Assembly: GCA_002347285.1 (NCBI GenBank) | Contig: DDXW01000069.1 | Location: forward strand, 1 to 8,263 | DNA length: 8,263 nt | From: Rhodocyclaceae bacterium UBA2250 | GTDB lineage: Bacteria > Pseudomonadota > Gammaproteobacteria > Burkholderiales > Rhodocyclaceae | Reading direction: 5' to 3' | In this document: in pieces, positions 1 through 5,611 of the stretch | Numbering within the stretch: position 1 is the stretch's first letter | How the letters are laid out: each line of letters begins with the position of its first letter | The notes under the pieces: generated by a model | Databases searched by the model: none | Seen by the model: the letters and a program-made list of their open reading frames with translations, nothing else | Told to the model about the DNA's origin: nothing | Translations under genes and position numbers: made by a program

Positions 1-471
1 CGCGGCGGCGGCGCGGTCGGCGGCGCCATCCGCCAGACGCGCGCGCGCCACATCCTGATCAAGGTCAATGAGCTGGTGTCCTCCGACGAGGCGCGCCACA
101 AGCTGGTCGGCCTCAAGGAGCGCCTCGACAACGGTGCCGATTTCGCCGAACTGGCGCGCCTTTATTCGAACGATCTGTCGGCGGCGAAGGGCGGCGATCT
201 GGGCTGGCTCTACCAGGGCGACACCGTGCCGGATTTCGAGCGGGCGATGGACGCGCTGAAGATCGGCGAGGTCAGCGACCCGGTGCAGTCGCCGTTCGGC
301 TGGCACCTGATCCAGGTGCTCGAGCGCAAGCGCGCCGAGGCGGGCGACGAAAGAAAACGATTGCTGGCGCGCCAGGCGCTGCGCGAGCGCAAGTCCGACG
401 AGGCCTACGAGGACTGGCTGCGCCAGCTGCGCGACCGTGCTTACGTCGAATACCGTCTTGAAGAGCGCTAA
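1..471 (+). CDS. surA: SurA, periplasmic peptidyl-prolyl isomerase and chaperone (3' part only)
   Basis: The reading frame is open from base 1 and ends at TAA (469-471), giving the last 156 residues; the start, signal peptide, chaperone core and first parvulin domain lie outside the window. The fragment begins just before a parvulin-type rotamase domain: RHILIK at fragment residues 16-21, then DFAELARLYSND (47-58), KGGDLGW (63-69) and SPFGWHLIQV (97-106). A basic helical tail follows, with DEAYEDWLRQLRDRAYVEYR at 133-152. This arrangement is the second PPIase domain plus the C-terminal helix of SurA. In known SurA proteins this helix packs back on the N-terminal chaperone module. The protein acts in the periplasm, handing unfolded outer-membrane proteins to the BAM machinery. 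The pdxA-rsmA genes that follow are its usual partners (lptD-surA-pdxA-rsmA in many proteobacteria). A GTG at 76 is an internal valine codon, not a start. Confidence 0.95.
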   Translation, partial: RGGGAVGGAIRQTRARHILIKVNELVSSDEARHKLVGLKERLDNGADFAELARLYSNDLSAAKGGDLGWLYQGDTVPDFERAMDALKIGEVSDPVQSPFGWHLIQVLERKRAEAGDERKRLLARQALRERKSDEAYEDWLRQLRDRAYVEYRLEER

Positions 472-483
472 GTCCGGCATTCA

Positions 484-1482
484 ATGATCGAGCGTAGCGA
501 GCAAACAGTCTCCTCTTCCGCGAGGAAGGGGCTGGGGGATGGCGGGCTTATCATTGCCGTCACCTCGGGCGAGCCGGCCGGCATCGGGCCGGACATCTGC
601 CTGTCCCTGGCGGAGCGCCGCTTCCCGGCGCGCCTCGTCATCCTCGGGGATCGCGGCCTGCTGGAAGAGCGTGCGCGGCGGCTGGGACGCGGCATGGCCG
701 GCCTCGAGATCCGCCATGTGCCGCTGAGAAACTCGGTGATGGCAGGGCGGCTCGATCCCGCCAATGCCCGTTACGTGCTCGACCTGCTCGACGCCGCGCT
801 GGCCGGCTGCCGGTCGGGCGAATACGCGGCGCTGGTCACCGCCCCGGTGCACAAGGGCGTCATCAACGACGCCGGCATTCCCTTCACCGGCCACACCGAA
901 TACCTGGCCGAGCAGACCGGCACGCCGCGCGTCGTCATGATGCTGGCGGGGGCGGGGCTGCACGTCGCGCTGGCGACCACTCACCTGCCGCTCAAGGACG
1001 TGTCGGCCGCGATCACGCAGGACGATCTCGAAACGACGATTCGCATCCTGCATGCCGACCTGCGCACCAAGTTCGGTTTCGCGCATCCCCGCATCCTGAT
1101 CGCCGGCCTCAACCCGCATGCCGGCGAAGGTGGCCATCTGGGGCGCGAGGAGATCGAGGTCATCGGGCCGGTGCTCGACAAGCTGCGCAAGGAAGGCATG
1201 GAACTGGTCGGCCCGCTGCCGGCCGACACGCTGTTCACGAAGACCGTGCTGGCCGGTTCGCACGCCCAGCTCGCGATGTATCACGACCAGGGCCTGACGG
1301 TGCTCAAGTACGCCGCCTTCGACGAGGGCATCAACGTCACGCTGGGCCTGCCGATCATCCGCACTTCCGTCGACCACGGCACCGCGCTCGACTTGGCCGG
1401 CACCGGCAAGGCGTCGCCGACCAGCCTGTTCGCCGCCGTCAACGCCGCCATCGACATGGCGAAGCGGCGCGCTGCGGCATGA
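484..1482 (+). CDS. pdxA: 4-hydroxythreonine-4-phosphate dehydrogenase PdxA
   Basis: This cytoplasmic enzyme oxidises 4-phosphohydroxy-L-threonine with NAD(P)+; after decarboxylation the product is used by PdxJ in the DXP-dependent pyridoxal 5'-phosphate pathway. The 332 residues contain the family landmarks in order: SGEPAGIGPD (28-37), TAPVHKGVINDAGIPFTGHT (119-138), TTHLPLKDV (165-173), LNPHAGEGG (209-217), PLPADTLF (244-251), YHDQGLTVLKY (266-276) and RTSVDHGTALDLAG (293-306). H167, H212 and H267 correspond to the divalent-metal ligands. The first ~17 residues are extra compared with E. coli PdxA, are not conserved-looking, and contain a hairpin (see 512-531). ATG 484 is the only ATG, GTG or TTG in frame between the surA stop and the GEPAG motif, so it is taken as the start, but no clear Shine-Dalgarno precedes it. 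The gene is 12 nt behind surA and its stop overlaps the rsmA ATG (ATGA), so the three are probably co-transcribed. Function is secure; the exact start is less so. Confidence 0.95.
   Translation: MIERSEQTVSSSARKGLGDGGLIIAVTSGEPAGIGPDICLSLAERRFPARLVILGDRGLLEERARRLGRGMAGLEIRHVPLRNSVMAGRLDPANARYVLDLLDAALAGCRSGEYAALVTAPVHKGVINDAGIPFTGHTEYLAEQTGTPRVVMMLAGAGLHVALATTHLPLKDVSAAITQDDLETTIRILHADLRTKFGFAHPRILIAGLNPHAGEGGHLGREEIEVIGPVLDKLRKEGMELVGPLPADTLFTKTVLAGSHAQLAMYHDQGLTVLKYAAFDEGINVTLGLPIIRTSVDHGTALDLAGTGKASPTSLFAAVNAAIDMAKRRAAA
512..531. repeat. GNRA-loop hairpin in the pdxA 5' coding end, possible dispersed repeat fragment
   Basis: Bases 512-519 (CCTCTTCC) pair with 524-531 (GGAAGGGG) to form an 8-bp stem with one G-T wobble and a GCGA tetraloop, a GNRA type. 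The flanks are also distinctive: 491-503 is a GAGCGTAGCGAGC stretch, and 530-539 carries a G-rich GGCTGGGGGA run. On the minus strand this reads as C-rich sequence entering a CCCTTCC...GGAAGAG palindrome, the general look of short repeats scattered between genes of many Betaproteobacteria. It lies in codons 10-16 of pdxA, just upstream of the conserved part. The hairpin is seen directly. Its nature as a repeated element is inference, because only one copy is present in this window. Confidence 0.5.
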
Positions 1483-2279
1483 AAGACCATCAACCGCGCA
1501 AGCGGTTCGGGCAGAACTTCCTCGTCTCGCCGGGCGTCATCCGCAAGATCGTCGAGGCGATCGCGCCGCGGCCGGGCGACACCGTCGTCGAGATCGGGCC
1601 GGGCCTCGGCGCGCTCACCGAACCGCTGCTCGGGAAGCTCGAGCAGCTGCACGTCGTCGAGATCGACCGCGACCTGATCGCGCGCCTGCGGCAGCGCTTC
1701 GCGCCGGAACGGCTGGTCATTCACGAGGGCGATGCGCTGCAGTTCGACTTCGGCGCGTTGAAAGAAGCCGGCCCGCTCAAGACGCTCAAGATAGTGGGCA
1801 ACCTGCCCTACAACATTTCCAGTCCTTTGCTCTTCCATCTCGCCGAGGTTGCCGACAAGGTGAGCGAGATGCACTTCATGCTGCAGAAGGAAGTCGTCGA
1901 CCGCATGGTCGCCGCGCCCGGCACGGGCGACTACGGCCGGCTGTCGGTGATGCTGCAATACCGCTTCCACATGGAGCGGCTGTTCGTCGTGCCGCCGGGC
2001 GCCTTCGATCCGGCGCCCAAGGTCGACTCGGCCATCGTGCGGCTGATTCCGCGCAAACTCGGCGCCGGCGAGGCGGCGCGCGACGAGGCGCTGTTCGGCC
2101 GCGTGGTCGCGGCGGCCTTCTCCCAGCGCCGCAAGATGCTGCGCAACACGCTCAGGGAGTTCGGCGGCGAAACGCTGCTGCAGGCCCAGGGCATCGCGCC
2201 GACGGCGCGCGCCGAAACGCTTGCTGTGGCGGATTACATCCGGCTTGCCAACGCCCTGACAACGTCGCAAAAAAAATAG
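1479..2279 (+). CDS. rsmA: 16S rRNA (adenine1518-N6/adenine1519-N6)-dimethyltransferase RsmA (KsgA)
   Basis: RsmA uses S-adenosylmethionine to dimethylate the two adjacent adenines in the helix 45 loop of 16S rRNA, a late checkpoint in 30S assembly; its loss gives kasugamycin resistance in known bacteria. The 266-residue protein has the usual family length. Visible motifs are KRFGQNFL (8-15), the SAM-binding motif I VVEIGPGLGALT (36-47), the acidic EID after motif II (61-63), GDAL (84-87), the catalytic NLPYNISSP (108-116), FDPAPKVDS (176-184) and FSQRRKMLRN (214-223) in the C-terminal helical domain. The ATG overlaps the pdxA stop as ATGA, which indicates translational coupling, and no strong ribosome binding site is visible inside the pdxA end. 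The 3' end is unusual: the last codons (Gln-Lys-Lys, then TAG) form an A8 run at 2269-2276 that is the U tract of the terminator of the opposing ftsZ unit. No apaGH genes follow, unlike in E. coli. Confidence 0.97.
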   Translation: MKDHQPRKRFGQNFLVSPGVIRKIVEAIAPRPGDTVVEIGPGLGALTEPLLGKLEQLHVVEIDRDLIARLRQRFAPERLVIHEGDALQFDFGALKEAGPLKTLKIVGNLPYNISSPLLFHLAEVADKVSEMHFMLQKEVVDRMVAAPGTGDYGRLSVMLQYRFHMERLFVVPPGAFDPAPKVDSAIVRLIPRKLGAGEAARDEALFGRVVAAAFSQRRKMLRNTLREFGGETLLQAQGIAPTARAETLAVADYIRLANALTTSQKK

Positions 2280-2308
2280 CCCCCGGGGGGAGGCGATCCC
2301 CCGGGGGC
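2269..2308 (-). terminator. Intrinsic terminator of the mur-fts unit, overlapping the rsmA 3' end
   Basis: Bases 2279-2289 (GCCCCCGGGGG) and 2298-2308 (CCCCCGGGGGC) form a perfect 11-bp all-G/C stem with an 8-nt loop (2290-2297). Read on the minus strand, the stem is followed by TA and then eight T residues (complement of the A8 at 2269-2276), a textbook Rho-independent terminator 18 nt beyond the ftsZ stop codon. Read on the plus strand, the same stem is followed by CGCTGGTCTTGCC with no T run, so it should be much weaker for rsmA transcripts. The stem starts on the last base of the rsmA TAG stop codon, and the U tract is made from rsmA codons. Confidence 0.9.
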
Positions 2309-2325
2309 CGCTGGTCTTGCCTCGC

Positions 2326-3507
2326 TCAGTCCGCCTGCTTGCGCAGGAAGGCGGGAATGTCGTACTTGTCCATTCCCGTGTCGGACATCGCCTGCGCGCG
2401 GCTGTCGCGCGGGCGGTTGGAGGTGAACAGGTCGTCGAGACCGGCGGCGGTGCCAGTGGCCGTGCCGGCCGTGGCTGCCGAAACGCCCATGCCAAGCGGC
2501 AGGTCGTCGGTGCCGGTGCGCTGGCCGCGCCCTTCGCGGTAGACGATCTCCGGCTTGCGCGCCACCTTGCTGCCGAGGCCGGTGGCGACGACGGTGACGC
2601 GCAGCTGGTCCTCCATCGAGTCGTCGAACACCGCGCCGCAGATCACCGTCGCGTCCGGCGCGGTATAGGTGTGGATGGTGTTCATCACCTCCTGGTATTC
2701 CTTGAGGCCGAGCGAGCCGCTGGCGGTGATGTTGACCAGCACGCCCTTCGCGCCGGACAGCTCGATGCCCTCGAGCAGCGGGCTCGCCACGGCGGCTTCG
2801 GCCGCGATGCGCGCGCGATCGACGCCGGCGGCGGCGGCCGATCCCATCATCGCCTTGCCCATCTCGCCCATCACGGTGCGCACGTCCTCGAAGTCGACGT
2901 TGACCAGTCCCGGCACGTTGATGATCTCGGCGATGCCGCCGACGGCGTTCTTCAGCACGTTGTCGGCCGACTTGAAGGCGTCGAGCATGCTGACGTCCTC
3001 GCCGAGCACTTCCATCAGCTTCTCGTTGAGGATGACGATCAGCGAGTCGACCTGCTGCGCCAGCTCGGCGAGGCCTTCCTCGGCGAGCTTGGCGCGCCGC
3101 CCTTCGAAGACGAACGGCTTGGTGACGACGGCGACCGTCAGGATGCCCAGTTCGCGCGCCACCTCGGCGACCACCGGCGCCGCGCCGGTGCCGGTGCCGC
3201 CGCCCATGCCGGCGGTGATGAAGCACATGTGCGCGCCGGCCAGCGTCTCGGCGATCTTGTCGCGCTCGGCCTGCGCGTGCTCGCGCGCGCGCTCCGGCCG
3301 GCCGCCGGCGCCGAGGCCGGGGCCGAGCTGCAGCTTGACGCCCGCCGAGGACTGCTTGAGCGCCTGCGCGTCGGTGTTGCAGCAGATGAACTCCACCCCG
3401 CCGACGCCCTCGCGGATCATGTGCTCGACGGCATTGCCGCCGGCGCCGCCGACGCCGATCACCTTGATGACCGTGGCGTTGGGATCGCTATCGATGATTT
3501 CGAACAT
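2326..3507 (-). CDS. ftsZ: Cell division GTPase FtsZ
   Basis: FtsZ is the tubulin-like GTPase that polymerises into the cytokinetic ring at midcell. The product is 393 residues. The GTPase domain shows IGVGGAGGNAV (17-27), NTDAQAL (44-50), a T3 loop GLGAGG (64-69), the tubulin signature GGGTGTG (102-108), KPFVFEG (130-136) and the T7 catalytic loop NVDFEDVR (203-210), with N203, D205 and D208 supplied to the neighbouring subunit. The C-terminal polymerisation domain includes GVLVNITAS (255-263) and LRVTVVATGLG (302-312). A linker of roughly 60 residues, rich in Ala, Thr and Gly, leads to the terminal peptide KYDIPAFLRKQAD (381-393), the docking site for FtsA, ZipA and other partners. ATG 3507 is supported by AGGAG 7 nt upstream and by homology; the frame stays open further upstream but that is the ftsA region. 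It is the last gene of the unit, 26 nt after ftsA and 18 nt before the terminator stem. Confidence 0.98.
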   Translation of the reverse strand: MFEIIDSDPNATVIKVIGVGGAGGNAVEHMIREGVGGVEFICCNTDAQALKQSSAGVKLQLGPGLGAGGRPERAREHAQAERDKIAETLAGAHMCFITAGMGGGTGTGAAPVVAEVARELGILTVAVVTKPFVFEGRRAKLAEEGLAELAQQVDSLIVILNEKLMEVLGEDVSMLDAFKSADNVLKNAVGGIAEIINVPGLVNVDFEDVRTVMGEMGKAMMGSAAAAGVDRARIAAEAAVASPLLEGIELSGAKGVLVNITASGSLGLKEYQEVMNTIHTYTAPDATVICGAVFDDSMEDQLRVTVVATGLGSKVARKPEIVYREGRGQRTGTDDLPLGMGVSAATAGTATGTAAGLDDLFTSNRPRDSRAQAMSDTGMDKYDIPAFLRKQAD

Positions 3508-3514
3508 TTCGCCT

Positions 3515-3519
3515 CTCCT
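3515..3519 (-). promoter_or_regulatory. Strong ribosome binding site of ftsZ
   Basis: On the minus strand the 26-nt gap between ftsA and ftsZ contains AGGAGAGG (3519 down to 3512). AGGAG ends 7 nt before ATG 3507. It fixes the FtsZ start and is, with that of ftsQ, the clearest Shine-Dalgarno in the cluster, which fits the high FtsZ level cells need relative to FtsA and FtsQ. The AT-rich patch just upstream (3526-3540) is short, and I see no convincing -35/-10 promoter there. Confidence 0.8.
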
Positions 3520-3533
3520 GTTGTTGCAAAAAG

Positions 3534-4772
3534 TTAAAGATTCCGCGCGAACCAGGCCTTCATGCGCGCCAGCACCTGGCCCATGCTCAAGGGCGGCGCC
3601 TTGCTGCCGCGCTGCTTCTGCGCCATGCCTTCGAGCAGCAGCCCCATCGCCGTCGCATAGCGCGGGTTCTTCACGAAGTCGCGCAGGTTGCCGGCGTAGT
3701 GCGGCGTGCCGACCTTGACCGTGTTGTGGAAGATTTCCTCGCCGAGTTCGGCCATGCCGGGCATCTGGGCGCTGCCGCCGGTGAGCACGATGCCGGCGCG
3801 CAGCAGGCGCGCGTAGCCGCTCTTCACCAGCTCGTCCTGCACCTTCTGGAAGATTTCCTCGACGCGCGGCTGGATGAAGCCGGCCAGCGTCGCGCGCGAC
3901 AGGCTGGTCGCCGGCCGGTCGCCGACGCCCGGCACCTCGAGCATTTCCGCGGGGTCGGCGAGCTGGTGAAGCGCGACGCCGTAGCGCAGCTTGATCTCCT
4001 CGGCGTCCTGCGTCGAGGTGCGCAGCGCGATCGCGATGTCGTTGGTGATCTGGTCGCCGGCGATCGGGATCACCGCGGTGTGGCGGATCGCGCCCTGGCT
4101 GAAGACGGCGATGTCGGTGGTGCCGCCGCCGATGTCGACCAGGCAGACCCCGACGTCCTTCTCGTCCTCGGTGAGCACCGCGTTGCCGGAGGCGAGCGGC
4201 TGCAGCACCAGGTCGACCACCTCGAGGCCGCAGCGGCGCACGCATTTGACGATGTTCTGCACGGCGGTGACCGCGCCGGTCACCAGATGGACCTTCACCT
4301 CGAGGCGGCGCGCGTCCATGCCGATCGGCTCCTTGACGCCGTCCTGGCCGTCGACGATGAACTCCTGCACCAGCGTGTGGAGGATCTGGTCGTCGGCCGA
4401 GATCGGCGTGGCGTTGGCCGCCTCGATGGCGCGCGCGACGTCGTACTGCGTGACCTCCTTGTCGCGCACCACGGCCATGCCGTTCGAATCCTTGCTCTTG
4501 ATGTGGCTGCCGGCGATGCCGGTATACACCTCGCGCACCTTGCAGCCGGCCATCATCTCCACCTCGGCGACGGCCTTGGAGATGCTGTTGACGGTGGCCT
4601 CGATGTTGACGACCACGCCCTTCTTGAGGCCGCGCATCTCCTGGGTGTCCTGCGTGCCGATGCCGAGGATCGCCAGTTGGTTCTCGGGATTCAGTTCGGC
4701 GACGATCGCGACGATCTTCGAGGTGCCGATGTCGAGGCCGACGATCAGGTCGCGGTTCTTTTCCTTGCTCAT
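3534..4772 (-). CDS. ftsA: Cell division protein FtsA, actin-like membrane tether of FtsZ
   Basis: FtsA is an ATP-binding actin homologue that anchors FtsZ filaments to the inner membrane and recruits later divisome proteins. The 412 residues are close to the E. coli length of 420. In order: phosphate-1 motif GLDIGTSK (12-19); the FtsA-specific 1C subdomain, roughly 84-162, with EVTQYDVARAI (106-116) and VKVHLVTG (159-166); phosphate-2 motif VDIGGGTTDIAVF (212-224); an adenosine-binding segment IVLTGGSAQMPGM (328-340); and a C-terminal amphipathic helix around VLARMKAWFARNL (400-412), which matches the membrane-targeting sequence. The start ATG (4772-4770) overlaps the ftsQ stop TGA (4771-4769) and has AGGA (4784-4781) 8 nt upstream; homology to the FtsA N-terminus begins right after it. 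The stop is TAA at 3536-3534. The gene sits between ftsQ and ftsZ, the standard dcw position. Confidence 0.97.
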   Translation of the reverse strand: MSKEKNRDLIVGLDIGTSKIVAIVAELNPENQLAILGIGTQDTQEMRGLKKGVVVNIEATVNSISKAVAEVEMMAGCKVREVYTGIAGSHIKSKDSNGMAVVRDKEVTQYDVARAIEAANATPISADDQILHTLVQEFIVDGQDGVKEPIGMDARRLEVKVHLVTGAVTAVQNIVKCVRRCGLEVVDLVLQPLASGNAVLTEDEKDVGVCLVDIGGGTTDIAVFSQGAIRHTAVIPIAGDQITNDIAIALRTSTQDAEEIKLRYGVALHQLADPAEMLEVPGVGDRPATSLSRATLAGFIQPRVEEIFQKVQDELVKSGYARLLRAGIVLTGGSAQMPGMAELGEEIFHNTVKVGTPHYAGNLRDFVKNPRYATAMGLLLEGMAQKQRGSKAPPLSMGQVLARMKAWFARNL

Positions 4773-5611
4773 GACTTCCGTCCTGCTGCTTCCGTTCTTG
4801 CCGGGCGACCGGCCCGCTCGGCGCCCGCCAGGGCGAAACCGCCCGGGTAGCGCATGTCGGCCACGCCGCCTTCGCCCAGGTGGGTCTTCACTTCGGCGTA
4901 ATGCGCCACGAAGCGCGCCAGCCGCTCGGCGAGCGGGTGGCGTTCCTGATCGCGTCCGAGTTCGAGCACGATGCCGTCGTCGAGCCTGACCTGCCAGGCG
5001 CGGCGCGGCGAGAGCGCGACCGCTTCGGCGCGGCGGCCGATGCCGGCCAGCGCGGCGTTCAGTTCGGCATGGCGGGCGAGCATTTCCGCGGCGCTGCCGT
5101 CCGGGCCGGCGAGGCGCGGCAACTGCCGCAGCTCGGGCTCGTCCTCCGGCGGTTCTGCGGCGAACACCTCGCCTTGCGCATTGACCAGACGGGTCTCGCC
5201 GCCGGTTTTCCCCCACTGCGCCTTCGCCTCGTGTTCCTCGAGCGTCAGGCTCAGGCCGTCCGGCCACAGGCGCCGCACCGAGGCCACGCGCACCCACGGC
5301 AGCTTCTCGAACGCCGCGCGCGCCGCCTCGAGGTCGACGGTGAAGAAGTTGCCGACCACCGCGCTGCGCGCCGCGTGCGCGATCTGGTCGGCCGGCACGC
5401 GCTGCGGCGCCGCGGTCAGCACCACCTCGCGCAGCGGGAACACCGGCAGGCGCTGCAGCAAGGTCAATCCCGCCCAGGCGAGGCCGGCCACGGCCAGCAC
5501 GGTCAGCACGTCGGCGAGCAGGTTCATCAGCGCCGGCTGGTGCCACAGCCCGCCGGGCTCGGCGTCCTGCAAGCGCTGATTGCCCCGCCGGCCGGCGCTA
5601 GTTCTGGCCAC
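4769..5611 (-). CDS. ftsQ: Cell division protein FtsQ
   Basis: FtsQ is a bitopic inner-membrane protein that joins FtsL and FtsB and links the cytoplasmic ring to septal peptidoglycan synthases. The 280 residues (E. coli 276) show a cytoplasmic tail of about 29 residues, one hydrophobic membrane segment (about 30-52, LLADVLTVLAVAGLAWAGLT), a POTRA domain (about 57-127: FPLREVVLTA, NFFTVDL, LPWVRVASVRRLWPDGL, LTLEEHEAKAQW), and a periplasmic beta domain with LVNAQGEVF (142-150) and DMRYPGGFAL (252-261). The tail is basic and Ala/Gly-rich. The start is a GTG at 5611, chosen because GGAGG (5622-5618) lies 6 nt upstream. It gives a 14-nt overlap with the end of ddlB. An in-frame ATG at residue 29 would remove the cytoplasmic tail and is less likely. 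The stop overlaps the ftsA ATG by 4 nt. Confidence 0.95.
   Translation of the reverse strand: MARTSAGRRGNQRLQDAEPGGLWHQPALMNLLADVLTVLAVAGLAWAGLTLLQRLPVFPLREVVLTAAPQRVPADQIAHAARSAVVGNFFTVDLEAARAAFEKLPWVRVASVRRLWPDGLSLTLEEHEAKAQWGKTGGETRLVNAQGEVFAAEPPEDEPELRQLPRLAGPDGSAAEMLARHAELNAALAGIGRRAEAVALSPRRAWQVRLDDGIVLELGRDQERHPLAERLARFVAHYAEVKTHLGEGGVADMRYPGGFALAGAERAGRPARTEAAGRKS

Noticed and set aside
539..541. ATG near the conserved start of PdxA as an alternative start
   Set aside because: It is in a different frame from the PdxA coding sequence and opens only a 62-codon out-of-frame stretch.
481..1377. 298-codon minus-strand open frame opposite pdxA
   Set aside because: It is antisense to a clear PdxA, shows no recognisable domain, and arises from high GC suppressing stop codons.
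3072..3105. Possible one-residue deletion in FtsZ after FVFEG compared with E. coli
   Set aside because: Neisseria FtsZ, as I recall it, has the same spacing (nine residues to the next conserved Gly), so this looks like a normal betaproteobacterial variant rather than damage.
2317..3537. 406-codon open frame on the + strand opposite ftsZ
   Set aside because: It is fully antisense to a certain ftsZ. Its product is rich in Arg, Ala, Asp and His with no domain, as expected from the complement of a GC-biased gene.
2326..4245. Apparent 639-residue minus-strand protein extending FtsZ by 246 residues at the N-terminus
   Set aside because: The extra part is ftsA read in the wrong frame. FtsZ homology starts at ATG 3507, which has its own Shine-Dalgarno.
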